DNA from: Stratiolaelaps scimitus
Taxonomy: Eukaryota; Arthropoda; Arachnida; Mesostigmata; Laelapidae
Length of the DNA stretch: 64,000 nt
Direction: 5' to 3'
Assembly (NCBI GenBank): GCA_019614645.1
Contig: JABWDB010000004.1
Location: forward strand, 12,586,001-12,650,000
Made by a program: the position numbers and the translations under genes. Positions 1-14,400 of the stretch are shown here, one piece after another; the stretch's first letter is position 1; each line of letters starts with the position of its first letter. The notes under the pieces are model-generated. The model saw nothing but the letters and a program-made list of their open reading frames with translations. It had not been told where the DNA came from and did not search any database.

Positions 1-1376
1 AAATTTCCAAATTAAATTTAAAATTAAATGGCTTTTTAAACTCGCCGCAAGCATATTCCAAGTTTTAAAGCAGGTGTGGCAATTGCTTGCAGCGGGACAA
101 AACGACCGCTCAGTTGTTTGCTAATAACTACAACCACCGACGGTTTAGTAATGGTCTCCCAGACGGCTCAGAACAATCTGAGATGTTGGCTAATCGAGTG
201 TCGCTATTTTGAAGTGAGCCTTGACATGTCTTCATGATCAGTGTTTGACATAAGGTGAACAGCCAAGGGCCGAGTGGCGCTTACGGCCACGGTCCACAGT
301 ATGCCTGGCACTATGGCCAAATACAACTCATACACGGCCATTTGGGGCCTATTATTCCACTGCATAGGTGCAACCGTTCCGGCTTACGACCCACGTACCA
401 GTAATAAACTGGAAATAATAACGATCGTTAGGAAGATGCACTCTGGGGCATTCATTGGAATGCAGAAAGAGCTAATAAAATTATTTCATTTTTTCAAAGG
501 CTGGAGCAGAATCGTTGGTCCAACTTACTTTGCTTCTGTGTGTGTATGTGTGTTGTATTTTTGAGAAGATGGCAACTCCTGATACTCAAGTTCGAACCTC
601 CCTGATCGTTCCGTAGACGTGACAGTGATAGTGGCCGAGGCGTGAAAGTGATAATGACCCTGACAACTGCCAAGTTTGTTGCTAAATCGTGTTCATGATA
701 ACGTTTGAATATGAGTCAGCTACTTAGGGACAAAGGTATCCTTAATAGTACTTTTTCGCTTTAGTTTTATACGTATGTGCCTTGGGCAATGAGTTTTGGA
801 GTTGTTTAGAGTTCACCTTAACTATGGTCATTATCCTTTAAGCGTGCTATGGGTAAGCGGACTTTGTTTCTGAATAAGGAAACCATCGCATCACTTTTCA
901 GACTCTGCTGACACCGTTGATTTAATCTGTATTTTAATTCTGCACATATATCGATCTTTCGGTACATATGTGTGGATCATCAACTCACGGTGATCCGATT
1001 CTAAGTTTCATTCCGCGATCAAAACGGAGCAGATGATGAGTTTCGGCAATTACGGCCACAAATCGGATGACTTATGATGAAATTATTTTCAAAGTATACT
1101 GTTACAAACATTCGTTCATTCTGTCAACTGTGGGATTATCTATCCTAATCCGTTGGCTTTGAGTAAACCCCCAAGAGAGAAGGCCCTATGTCGGACGTTC
1201 CAAACGTCTCGTTTCGCAAACGAATACTTCAGCTGCGAAAAACATACGTGAGCAATAGTAACGAAGACTGTTCTGTAATTAAAGTCTTCAGTATTTGTAC
1301 ATTCAATTAAGGAATTCAAGTAGAATTTTTATTAAAATTTCGTGTTTCAAAACTATAATAATATGTATGACCTAGG

Positions 1377-1551
1377 TTTCCGGGCTGACTCTCGGCCAAC
1401 ATTTAACGTCCACGGTACTGCTTGTAGCATTGCTTGTAGCATTGTGTGTGTGTGCGCCTCGGTTCAATCGGAGGAGACTGATGTAGGTGCACGGGTTCGA
1501 TCCCCACCGTTGCACATTCGCATTTTAAAGTGGTCAGTCTTACGAAGCAAT
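1377..1551. repeat. tRNA-derived SINE, two halves head to head
   Basis: The block 1377-1430 matches the body of the SINE at 63544-63690 in - orientation. The block 1456-1551 matches the head and body of the same repeat in + orientation. The head contains GGTTCGATCCCCACC, close to the RNA polymerase III B box of tRNA genes. The junction is a short duplicated stretch with GCTTGTAGCATT twice, then a (GT)n run. Two truncated copies joined in opposite orientation would explain the layout. Confidence 0.7.
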
Positions 1552-1849
1552 AATATATTTGACCAAAATATCATAGCCGGGAGCGTACCTGTGTAGCACC
1601 AATATTATGTTGTCGTTTCGCGTGGACTGTATAACAAGGCTAATATCTATGACATTAAACATAGACTTTGATTTGTTGAGTTCTTCTCTCAGCGACGAAG
1701 CTATTGATAAATTTCGAATTTTTATCGGCTTTTATTTTTATTTATTATCCGCTGTGGCAGCATTACTGTATCGTATGCCTCTAAAAGAGAACTGCTAATG
1801 GTCCGCCTTTTGTACAATCTGGCTTTTATTGTATATCCCGTACAATAAA

Positions 1850-1965
1850 GCTAGGTTCGATGCCCGCCATCACACATTTGCATTTAAGAGGTCCATCTTA
1901 TGAAGCAATGTCGAAAGCAGTATCGTGGACGTTAAATGTTGGCTGTGGGTCAGCCTGGAAAATTT
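1850..1965 (+). repeat. tRNA-derived SINE, 5'-truncated copy
   Basis: The order is B-box-like AGGTTCGATGCCCGCC, then the body motif TTATGAAGCAATG, then ACGTTAAATGTTGGC, as in the copies near 31.2 kb and 63.6 kb. The tRNA-like 5' end is missing. Several substitutions relative to the other copies suggest it is old. Confidence 0.7.
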
Positions 1966-2468
1966 TCTTTTTATATATCTTATACTGAACGGCCCTCAAG
2001 AAATTTGTGTCAGCCCATCGGATTCCCTAGGCAGTTGGATTGAACCTTCAAATTGAACGTCGACCCTAATAAACTGTCATAATCTGTGTCCATTACACAG
2101 GAATATAAACATATAACAAGCAAAGTAGAAGTAATACTTAATTATGTAAAATCGTTTATGAGTCATCACATTGTAAACGTAAGGAACAGGTGTAACTTTC
2201 GGTTGTGCATGGCTACTCTCGTGTAATTCAGTAAGTTTTTCTATACTTCTCAGCTCCAATGTATTTTTAAAAAATAACCTCTACTCATAACAGGCCCTTA
2301 GAGATTTTATGCCATAGAGATGTTAGATGCGTCTTCCCTGTTTCCACTGATAGTGCTATTGACAGATTTCAACAACCTGATAACTCCGAGAGGCCTCCGG
2401 GTCATCATGTTGTGCAGGCTGTATGGAACAAACTAATGAAGTTATCCCCTTTCATTGAACTTTCTCAG

Positions 2469-5400
2469 CGACTACTCCCCGGCAAACTGGCTCGAGTGGA
2501 AGAAGCACATTTTGGCTCAAAAGCAAAGCGACGTAGATCGGCACTCAACTAAACGGCGACAGGAAGGCCGTCTATTAGACGAGCTGAAGTACTCACTCGA
2601 TCAGGACACAGGCGCGGCTGGAAAGCCCGTGGTAACCGTCATCAAAAAGGACGAAACCATGACCCGCAAGACCGTACAACCAGTGGTGAGGAATATATAT
2701 ATATATATATATATCTATATAATACTATAACCTTTACAGAGTATAACATTCGTCTTATTTTGTCATTATCACACCCCTTTATAAATGTCATATACATATT
2801 TATCCAAAGGATTCTGTAGCCGACCCAAACGGCCGAAATATGTCAGAAATGGCGCCTCCTCCTCTTCAGTTCGAAATAGCATTCTGTACCGTCTAATTCG
2901 AAATTCCTCTATCCTCCTAAATGATAGCAACACGTGTCGCACACGATGCCTTTCGTCCAGCGTGCAGCAATTTCCCCCGCTGTTTCACACTCGCCGCGGA
3001 CTCCTGGATCCCCCCACGTCCAGCATGCGCATACACCCAGGCCAGCACTTCGCCGACAGACATCTCTGCCCACGCGGGCTACGATCTCCTCGCTCGAGCG
3101 CGAGGAGTATGACCGCGATCGCGAACGTGAGCAGGAATTCGTACGACCCACCACCCCAACGAGACTGGTACGTAAATCGGACCTAACCCATGTTAATGAT
3201 AACGTCATCATCCATATATATATATGTAATACCTGTATTAGCTATAGTACTAACTACCTATTCTAACCACTGCTACCTTCGTTTTGACCTCATTGTATTC
3301 GCCACATATCCACTCCACCTGCTCGATTCGATGTATCGCTACTGCAGTTAACAGCAGCGGTTCACCCACCCACACTGCTTACCCTATATAACAAGGTGTA
3401 GCTGCACTGCTGCTGCTGCTGTTGTATCCGGCTTGGCCGTGGCAAGCAAAGTATCAGGCAAACGTAGCCTGATGCTCCTGTACCCGAGAGAGCTAAAAGT
3501 GCTACTACTACTACTACTACTACTACTATTGTATTACTTTTCATAAGCAGCTGAACAAATGGCCGTCGGTCTATCTGTCAGGCTGAACGCTGACTGATCC
3601 TCGACATGTATTTACGTCGACCATGGCATTGATAGCAAACAATAACAACAAGAGCAAGGGCAACAGCGCCAACGAAGACGACAACGATAACATCAACATA
3701 TAGGTATTTATCTCTGCTGCCGCAATGCAGATCAAAGGCAACAAATGATGATGTCTTTTGGATGCGTCGTCCGCCCGTGCGTTGTCAGCCATCGTTTCGT
3801 CGTTCACTGACGGTCACGGTAGTGGTGGCCGCGTCAGCGAGGAGAGTGTAACGTCGAACGCGCTGGCGCAATATAAAAGACAGGGAACAACAACAGAAGC
3901 AGCAACAGCAACAAAAAACAGCAGAAACGACAACAACAACCACAACAACGACGACAACAACAATAATAGGAGCAGAATCGGTCAGCTAAGCTGATGGCAC
4001 CAAACTATCCTCATCTCTCGCCCTCTCTCTCTCTTCCTTCATTCGTCGTCTTCGTCGCCTTTGTCGAATCGGCCCCTTTCTCTACACGGAAAGGGAATTA
4101 ACATAACCACTGTCACGGCTATTGTTACGACTGGGACGTTGAAAACTAACTAGATACTGGCGGTAGTGGTACTACTGGTCGCTGACTAGTACTATGATAT
4201 TAGCACGATTAGCGAAACTCGACGGAACCACTACAGCTCCGTTGACTTCTCAGTCCATCCATCCGTTGACTGTTCGTTCTCACTCTCTGCTCTCCAACCG
4301 TTGCCCTTACTGTGCTGTACCGGTAGTTGCTGTTTATAGTTATGCTGTATGTGTTCTATGATATGGTGATTCTGGTGAACATCCGAGAGCCAGGAACGAT
4401 CGTAGCAGCTGATGTTACTGGCGCTGCGTCCATCGAGAATATTTTAGATTGTCTGTCACGTCCGGCTGGAATTCATCTGGCTGGAAATGACGCTTGGCTT
4501 CAAAAAAAAGAAAATGAAATGCCACCTATCCCGCTACATGCCAGCAGCACTCGTTACGAAGATCAGCAAATATACAAAAATTGCATGCACATGGGCTTTG
4601 GAGAGGCACGCAATCCCGTCGAAGACTCTGACTAAACTTCGACCTGTGAACTCTTGGTTCTTTTTTCTCTTCGTAGATAATTCCTTGTGTGTTTAAAAAA
4701 AGTAAGAAAAAAATTAACTTCATTCAAAGTTTTGCCAACGCTACAGGAGTGTTGCTGAAATTTGATGTTTCATGAGATTAACCTTCTTCGATTTTTCCTC
4801 TTTCTTTACTTTGCACTAAAGGTATGTATTGGCAGAAATAATCGACAAAACATTTAACGAAAGTTACCTTCGATATCAGCGAAGTTTAGCTAGCCCCGCG
4901 CAGGGGTATTTTGACCTTCGGAACACCCTGTAAAGAGAAAAATCCCTTAAAGGCTAGTAGCATTTTCGCTCAGTCAGATTGTGATCGAAAGCACTCGCTG
5001 AAAAACACTGTTTTCAGTCCATAACAGCCACTTACCGGCCTGCTCGAAACGCGCGAAGATCGGCATTTTTCAAGGACGTAAGGTTCGATGTTTACTGCGA
5101 GTCACCCCTGAAAATGGACTTACCGGGTGCATTCATCCTGAGTTTAGTAACTTTTTTACAAATGTATTATTAGTCTATACAAGAGAAAAATTAAATGAAA
5201 TCCACCAGATTCCTTCTTTTTGCTATGTGCTTTATATACGACACACTTTCAACTCGAGGTACACCTCGTACCGAGCCAAGTCAAGTGCAAGGTCATCATG
5301 CCGTGCCGTCCACAGAGCGGTTAACGCAATTAATCGGCCTTTCGGTTAACCATGTAGTCGATGGCCGCGGATACCAGTTCTGCCACAGGGGCTCTCCTCC

Positions 5401-8400
5401 TTGCCCGGCAGCCCAGATGGCTGTCACGGTGGCGGCGACGGCGGCGGCACCGCCGGCAACTGAATACGCTACTCACGGCGTTTACCTTCCGCGCGCGCCA
5501 CACACCAGATAACGAGCCGCCAACCACAAGAACAGCACATCGACAGATGGCAGACACCTTGCTACAGAGAGAATGATGTCCGCCACAAACGCAACCAGTA
5601 ATCGACTGATTCTTAGCCCCATTTTGTGTCCAATAGATTCGTAAGATTATGCCATAATATGGCATAATAGGTGGCCAGTGGTATTCGTGTCCCGCATGTA
5701 AAGCCAGGTACCCGAGCAGTAAGCTGTGCCGGCGGCTAAAGGGGCACCTCGAACTAACGTTCAAAATTAGTAGATTCAATCTGTGGATGAAATCGATCCA
5801 ATATTCTACTTGTGAAATACGGGCTATCAGATTGACGTCAACGTTAAACAGTGTGATTCTGCTGCGAGACGTTGATCAAGAGCATAGGGTTAGCAACGGA
5901 TGACATGAGACAGAACAACAGGACCGATGAAGACAGTATAGCTTAATAGAAAAGCGAAGAAGACCAGCGGAAATATAATGAATCGGAACACTGTGCTCGC
6001 CTCGGATCTGTGTGCACTATACATTGAACGCGAATTGGTGGCTTCTAGGATCTGACTCGCTTGACTCGTTGGAATAATTAATAAGAATAATGAACATTCT
6101 GTGTTTACCTGAATTATAATGAGGTGCGGCGATATGTGGGTGAACAGATATCGCTCTTTCTGTTGTGTGGAGTGAATTAACTGTATGGTGCTTTATGTGA
6201 TTCTGTCGCATTCGGCAGCTTATCTAATCTTCAATCGGATGCTTAAGACTAGAACGGACACAGGCGCCAAAATGCTTCGTTCTCTAAATAAGGAATAGTA
6301 CGATGATGGATATAGATGGTAAAAGGTACAAATGAACACAGGCTGTTCATGGAATTATAATAGCTAGTTAGCTGGCCATAAACTGCCATTGCGAACACCT
6401 ATGGAGTATGCATACTGAGTTAGATGGAGCTTGATTATCGATCGCTCCGAGAGAATAGCAGGGTGACTGGTTGGTGACAGTCAGGAGCTTTGGAGATATA
6501 TATATATATAATAGTATGACACATATCATTGGAAAAGAGCTCTGCTGGATAGACACATAGTAGACGTTCGGTAATGAAATGTACGAAACACCGCTTCATT
6601 AGAAGGGGGCAATCTTCGATTAAATTACTGGGCACTGATGCAAATGATGCATTATAATTATGTTAGCTAAGTTCATGGCAGTGCGAAACAAACGCTAGAT
6701 AGCCTGCGCCAATCACAGCCTCGGGTATCAGTGACCCCGACAGTGAGCGATAGGAGAGGAACTATGTTGAACTGAAAATCGATTTTTATGTCATTTGAGT
6801 CACGCTTCATGTTCTGATTGACCCCAAAGACACTACCTACACGAAAAAAACTACTGCGCATCAATCTATCTTTGACTACTCAACGTTCGCCCCTGCTTTT
6901 GAATGAGAGACATTGTGGCCTAGTGTGTCATTTTGAACCTTAAATCGACGGTCGCCTTTCAGATACTCATGATCAACCTTCGAGGCCGACCTAGGCATAC
7001 GCGTTGATAAATCTCATTCCATGAAAATAAGCCTAGATAGTCTTTCGGCCGTTTACTGAGCGTGGATGAAAGTCGTGCACTTTGCATTCATGTGAATTAT
7101 GCACTCGTTATAGGGTTAACGAATTTCACCGATCAGGCCGTTGTAAATCTGTCATTACGACCGAAATAGTTGGTCATTATGGACTATCAGCAGCTGTCAT
7201 CATCGACATATCATGCATACTATCCGAAATAATCCGATTCCATCTGTTTGCGTTACAAAGACATACTTGGGTGTCCATGTTTATATATATATATATATAT
7301 ATATGTATACATATATATTCGGCCAATATCTATGTTACATTGGCATTGAAACACCCGCGATCGTATGCTATCTCGCTTCATCCGACACCGGAAGGATGAC
7401 AGGGAAGCACAATTACTTTGCTGCCTCCGACGTCCTCGCCAAAATTATACAAATCGATACAATCATGGAAATGTACGCGCGTCACGCTTATATATAAAAA
7501 AAAATATATATATATATAACATTTATTCTTATATATATATATATATATATATACTCTTACAACTTAAAATCAATTTCTATGCAACGTCAAACGTCCCTCG
7601 TCTGAACGACGAGGAGCTATGGTCATGTGGCTAGCACAAGTTTCCATTTAGACATTTTTATCGACCCTACGATTTGTGCGCGCTCGCGACGCTAGATATC
7701 TTCTCCTCCGATTGGCTTGACATCCCTTGGTGCTGCGGCAGTGTTGGTTAACGTATATATATATATATATATATTAATGGAAAAAGCCATGCAATGGAAT
7801 GGAACTGTGTAGGGTTGTTAGCAAAACTACGGTAACGTGCCAAGTTCATCGAATCTGTTCGTACAAAAACGAACTTTAAATTTATTCAAACATACAGTAG
7901 GGCGGGATTTCTAGAGATTATGGGGGGGGGGGGGGTGAGGACGACAATGTTCCGAGGAAGGCGATGGCATTGCCTCTCTGCACGGCGAGGGACAGCCGCT
8001 GCAGGAGGAAAGAGCCAGCGCGCTTGTCCCCGGTGGCGCGGATCAGCCTATGGTAGACCCCCTCGAGGAAGTTCGCAGTGAGAGGGCCGTGCCCGCCAAG
8101 TTCATTCATCTCACTGTTTTGGTCAGTTAGTGGAAACGACTGTGGAAACCCCAATGTCTAGAGAGTTAACCACGATTTGCGATTTAGTGTATTAGAGATG
8201 AAGTTCTCATAATTGGCTTTTTTTACAATGATACATTATTTATAACATTGGCTGGCTTCCATTCAATGCCAGCCAATCAAATCACAAATCGTAATCGTGA
8301 TTTACATTTGAACTTGTTCGAGTGGTTCACTTACAAGCACATATTGATTATAGTTTTGTATGCAAGTAGATCTTCTATGATGTGATAAGAGTGTTTTACG

Positions 8401-11400
8401 TTCGTATACTTTCGTTAGGTCATCCCCGGTATCAAACTCTACCCCCACCTAAAGGCCTTGCTCGTACCGCAGCCGCAAATACTTAGTTATACACAAGGCT
8501 ATATTGAGATTTTGAAATTAATCCATGCCTTCGTTAGACCTAATAAGTATCACCTTCCGTTGATATGAGACGCATTATTGTACTATCGATTTCATTCCGT
8601 GGCGGAGCCAGTGGCTTTTATTTATGCCCAACCAGGTAACGGTGACAGCTCGTTCCGCGTGGTGAACTCATACATTTACATACGTGACATATATTGGTTG
8701 TATTCGTCATCCCGATATAGCTAGCGCTTACCTACCGCCTGTCGTTGGATTCAGAAACACCAGAACAGGCGTCAGACCGAACCTGTTAGAACTTATTTAG
8801 ATAAGTAGAGTCCTGCGGGTTAGGAGTGCGTTGCCTTGCGGCACATCTTGACCTCGACGTTCGGGTAGACGCGTAACCTTGGGCCCGCTATACGTGTAGC
8901 GAGCGACACCTTCAGCTGAGGGGATGTTCACAGGGAGCTGTGTCTCCAGTATCAGTATCTATATGTCCAGATGTGTTCTTGGTTTTTTGGGCGGGATTTC
9001 GGGCCTTGTGTCGGTGCCTCTTTAGCAGCATCGCTGGCTGCGACGGCACGTCACCGCAGCGAATCGCACTCACCGCAGAAGGCTACGCTTGTGGCGGCGG
9101 CTTGCTGTACACACGATGTTACGCAGGGTCGATCTGAGTCAACAGGCATCCAATAGCGCATAGATCATTCGAGTGGTGTCACAGTTGTCGTTGGGATAGG
9201 TATTATATAATGGGTCTGTGGGCGTGCATGTGTGTATGTATGTATTGGTTAGTGAGCCTCGCGCCAAAACAACGACGTCCACAATAAGCACACACGATCT
9301 CTCACACACACACACACATATATATATATACCGCGTGCCGGTCGCTGCGTGGACTTGGCTTAAGCGAAGCGTTTAAGTGACTACGCCGTGGTGGTGTACC
9401 ACATCGGTGGACAGCCAACAGTCGCATTTCAGCCAACCCAAGAGTTCGTTGGGTGGAGACGGCCGTTTACGATCGACCGACCGACCACGTGGTGATGAGC
9501 TTTTTTTATCGCTTTCGCTGGCGCCGCCACCGCTGCAGACGCTGTTGGCGCTACTACTGCAGGAGGAAAAGATGTTATGATGGAGAGGTTGATGAGCTTC
9601 TCCTTTGACTTCTCACAGCCGCTTCGGTTTCCCACACCTTTGGAAAGGGAGCACTCGAGCGCATACCGTGCTAGGGGCTGCATGTCTCCGTTATTGGGAC
9701 TCCCTCTAGGGCCGGCCATGGATGACTGCGATGTAGGCGCTAGAGAAGCAGAAGCTACAAGAGCAGCATGTGACCCGCTGACAGTGACCGAGCTGTCCAC
9801 GTCGGAGCGATGATAATATTCTAACGGAGAGGAGGGGAGAGAGAGAGAGAGAGATGAGTTGATACCCGGTGGAATTTTCGTTCGCGAGCAACGCGCAGTA
9901 GCGTAATCCCATTGCTCTTTATGCCGCTCTTTATGACTGTCTGCCTTTCCACTGCGCTCAGGAAAGTCTCGAAGCGTCTTATGAGAAGCCGGCACATGGA
10001 GCTTTGAAACAGCGGCGAGTCTGTTGGTGGACAGAGGTCGACGAAAAATATAAGCCTTTCTAAGGAACTCTATGGGCGAACATTGAAGTGGAGAACGCAC
10101 GAACCGATGTGTGTGCGTGTCTTGCTGTCGGCTATTTCTTTATTCGTACGATTCGGCCTACCGATATATTGTGTTATACTAGGATCGAGTGCAGTTAACT
10201 CACCTGCGACGATTGTGACATATGCTGTTGGAACACAAACCTCACACGAACGGGATATAGCGTATATCACATACAAACCTATTGTAGATGACGGATCTTC
10301 TCCACTTTCGCGCTTGTCCATTTGATTTGCGCACGATTCATTAGAAACAACTCATTGGACAAGACATTAACGCATATTCACAACCTGAGCGTCCGTGGAT
10401 GCATCGAGAGTCATCGCTTGGGGGCCTGGCTGCTGTGAACACGCCCCTACATACCCCTCCTTGGCTCACCCTCTCGACCTTCCCGAATATGTCGATCAAA
10501 CCTTGCCCTTCTCGCGGATTCCTTGTCCGTCTTGAGTATCATGATTGCGTCGAAACAGGTCGTAACCTCCCTCCATGCTACCGCAGAGGCCATTACGTAG
10601 TCTACGACCACCGTGATCGGTTTGTCCCTCACGGCACCCGACCTCGCGTCTCTTGCTTTCCTGGATGAGCCACAGCGCAGAACTGTATGTTCCACATCGT
10701 CCGGCTCCCCCGAGTCGCATGACACGCAGGAATCGGAGTTGGCTTTACTGATTCTAACCATGTAGCTCTGGAACCGGCCGTGTCCAGTCAGGACTTGAGT
10801 CGTACAATAGGATAGGCTCGCGATGTTGACAGTCGTTGCGCAATCGAAGATTCGGTATGAGATAAATACAGAAAAATACGATCAGAGAGAGGGAGTCACT
10901 TAACGCTACCAGCGCATTTGGCTCAACTATAATAATAGTTGTCTCATTCAAAAGTAGCCTCCAAACAAGTATAGGACCTATGGGCTTCGCCGCACCGTCA
11001 CCGCTGGGGAAAAATGTATCCAATTTTAGTGTTTTTTTTTTCGCCGTTGGATTAATGCTTCCCGATGCGGCGTCACCCCAAATATGGCGTTGTGGACTTC
11101 ATCCCTCCATCAGATGGTCCCCTGATGTACCCCTGTCGAGATTTTTCCATTGTACAATAGCAATCTTGCATTTGTCTCGTCAGTCAATCTCAGGCAAATT
11201 CTTGTACAGTTTTTCCTTGAACAACAGTCCCTCTGCAGTATCAACCCGAATTCCCATCTAATAATAACTATCTATTCCATCTAATTCCCATTTAATACAC
11301 AACATCATCATACATTTCGATTAACACGGAAATGTCACGGGTTGAACACGTTCTATGTAGATGAATCGTCCACATGATGTTTGTAAGTATTCTCAAGTAA

Positions 11401-14400
11401 ACGCGCATTGAATGCTCGAAAGTCATCCGTCTGCGAACTGTCGTTTATCCCCGTTTTCCAACATAGATCGTTCCTGAGATTGTGCGTCAGATGAATGAGA
11501 TATCCGAGAAGCAGAAACGCGAATTGGAACGAACTGAGTCGCTCCGACAGCGCACCCGAGCGTTCACACCTCCACCGTTCCGACGCTCGAAATCGAAGAG
11601 CCCCGTCACGTGAGTATTTTATAACAAAAGTTGCTATTTTTGTCGATGTCAAAGTAACTTGACGTTCATTTCGCCATTTTGTATTCTGTGCACATTTCAT
11701 ATATTTGGTGCCTTTTCTCTGTCTTCGTTGGTTTTTGTTTCAACTGACTGAAAGGTGCGCAACTTGGCCCTGAAAATCGCCGAGCGTTTCGCCTGACGAG
11801 CATAAGTGCTCTTGAATTGTGCCTTGCATTACATATTATTTCATGGCAGTTTCAAGGTGAAGGGATCTCCGATAGAATATGCTTGAGCCATTGTGAAATA
11901 AGTAAATGATCGGGAGTAGGCGTCCACCCTCGAATGCGTTTTTTTTTCGGTTTTTTTCTTGCCGTGGATTCGAACTAGATCTGCCAAGGCGACAGGCGAC
12001 AACGTTAACACGTTGCTGCCTTTGAGGGTAACTGTTATCCACTGATATATTTCATTTCTTGTCAGGGATATATATATATATATATAGGTTAGCAGTTGAG
12101 TAAGTAGACATTTTGCTGCTATGGCTTATGTTCGTGAGTATATTACTATTGTGAGTCTTATGTTCGACTATTACGACTTAATCGTTTGAATACTTTCATT
12201 CTGGATCTTCTTGACTTCACCCACGTATAACCTTACCAATGCTTTCAATAACAAACTCCTTGGCGTTCAACAGCGAGCGTCATCATCGGGGATTATGTAC
12301 TTACGGGGTGTGAAGTTTTTGTCGAGGATTTTCGCCTAAGCCGCTAACTGAAGCGCAGGTTCCCCTTATTATTGACACCCGTTGCTCCCTTAAGTTTAAG
12401 GCGGCGAATGAGCACCGACGCCCGAACTACTCATCACCTTTCATCTACGTATAAGCACATGCTTAAACAAACGTCGACCTTTGTTATAGCACCATTTGCC
12501 AATCGGATTTAAAACTGTGTCAATTTACTTAAGTCAAGCAGTGAAGTAACCCCGGACGCGGCCACCGCCGCCGCCGCCGGATCCCATTGACGAACAAGAC
12601 AACAATATATCGCAGCTCAAGGTAACCGAGCGCTTGTTTATATTATAGCTCGGACAAAGCAATCATCCAGACAGTGGTGTGGTAGAATGAGCAGTGGCCA
12701 AGGTGGTATGCTGCTCTAACATATCAGCAGTAAGACTGAGACGCCCTGTTGCTCCGTTCACGTCGAGTGCATCACGAGACAACGTTAGTGAACGTTGACA
12801 AAAAACAGCTGCGGATTCGAATTTCTCCCCTTCTCGACTTGGTTATCTATCACGCCATAGTCGTGGTATGATTTCCAAAGCGCATATTGCAGCAATCAAT
12901 TACCATTTCGGGAGCGGCACAGCTGGAAGTGGATACGCCCGTGCAAAGTCGCTGTGTGAACTTGTGATTGTAATAAATGGTTTGTCTGTTCCTCTGCCGC
13001 TGCTACAGGGTTCGATCAGTGTCGCCCGTCCGGTACGCGCGGAGATCGGCGTCGCCCCACGCCATCGCGACTCTGCAGGCCGTCAACGAGTCGCTGCGAA
13101 AAACAGCCGAACATTTGTCAGCGTCGAACGAAAAGCTTCACAGACTTACTCCGGAGAGGGTGTCCCCACCAAGGTGCGTCGGGTAACCTTGCGCGAGCAT
13201 TGTTTGATAGTCAATGATCCTATGATCTGGTGATAGATACAGTGTGCAGATTCAGTATTGTACAGATGTAAGCTAAGTCGCTACAAATAGGTACTGCTTT
13301 TATTTATTTTCTTCTATTTATTACGGAGACGTGCTGCTGTCTCACATACGTGTAAATATATGAAGTATAATGATATTTTAATATATATGTATATATATTA
13401 GTCAGCAAACCATAAATTTACTCTATATGACCAATTGACCCTGAAGGTATTATAAATTTGCCATGTTCAATAGTTATCTATATGTGTTTAACTGGATCAA
13501 GGCTATTGTCTCTTCCTGACTCAGGACCATTACGCCCGTCGCGTCTGAGCCGATCACGATGCCATCAGCCGTAACTGTCGCCCACTGGTATCGGCCGCGT
13601 ATGACGCGCGATGCTGCCATTGAGTACCTCAAGGACAAACAACCGGGCACATTTATCGTACGCGATTCGACCAGTTACCCGGGAGCGTACGGACTTGCCG
13701 TGAAAGTACCGGACAGAGGCGAACACAAGTCCCCCGATGAACTGGTAAACTGCATGCAGTTTGATTTGTTAGCGTTGCTCTGAGGTTGTCGTGGACGCCC
13801 TCGTGCGTTTGTGATATCATTAGTCTGTCTATTCGGCTAATTCACGGAATCCGAACTGAGTCAGGCTGATCAGAAATACACATAATAACAATGAGTGTTA
13901 CGAACAACTTAATTCGTTGCACTTGTGTTGAATCAGTGGTTTTTTTTTCACATTTTCGCGAAAACTTGTCGTCTCCATTTGACCATGGTCATGTTGTAGG
14001 TGCGGCACTTTTTGATCGAACCCGCTCCCGGTGGAGTAAGGGTCCGTGGCTCGGATATTGAACCAGTGTTCAGTTCTCTCAACGCTCTGGTCTACCAGCA
14101 CAGTCTGCAGGCGCTCTCACTCCCGCACCGTCTTATATTGACCGAAGCCCCGGTCGAACCAAAGAGCGCTGATAAGCTGCTGCAATCGTTGGCCGGCCTC
14201 GTACCGGACTATGGCAAGGGTGTGGCATTCATGGTGTTGTATCTAGGTGAGTGAAGAGTATTTCTAATCGCTCTCTCAAAACAAGCGTTCGTTATGTATG
14301 GTACGGTCCTCTTACTGTATCTTGTACATTACAGTATGGTCGTTTATTTGTGATGAGAGATACAGGCTAGTCAACATTGTGTTCTTGGCACGGTCCCTTC

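Larger units (their letters stand above)
1..2468. other. no recognised gene; SINE copies only
   Basis: I see no exon I can support here, although the gene that starts at 2469 enters with a split codon, so at least one more coding exon must lie in this stretch or left of the window. Short open frames at 274-564, 1342-1596 and 1607-1798 have no recognisable domain, and the second runs through a repeat. Two tRNA-like SINE segments (1377-1551 and 1850-1965) are the only identifiable content. Confidence 0.5.
3168..11466 (+). other. long tensin intron with possible internal promoter and TE debris
   Basis: This 8.3-kb interval separates two phase-compatible tensin exons. It contains trinucleotide runs (CTA at 3498-3528, CAA-rich 3890-3970), several (TA)n arrays (6495, 7281, 7531, 7755), a poly-G tract at 7922-7935, a (CA)n tract near 9303, a foldback element near 8.2 kb and an R1-type LINE end at 10.4-10.8 kb. 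The rest shows nothing I recognise. A - strand open frame at 9429-10100 (223 codons) is the longest in the window but has no recognisable domain. Confidence 0.6.

Noticed and set aside
5195..5779. Open frames on both strands near 5.2-5.8 kb, one with a signal-like start
   Set aside because: Driven by a GCC/CGG-rich stretch that is open in three frames (Arg-rich or Ala-rich); no acceptor, donor or domain support.
9429..10100. 223-codon - strand open frame, the longest in the window
   Set aside because: No recognisable domain, lies antisense in a tensin intron, runs through a (GA)n tract read as Ser-Leu repeats, and + frames over the same DNA are open as well; likely chance in GC-richer DNA.
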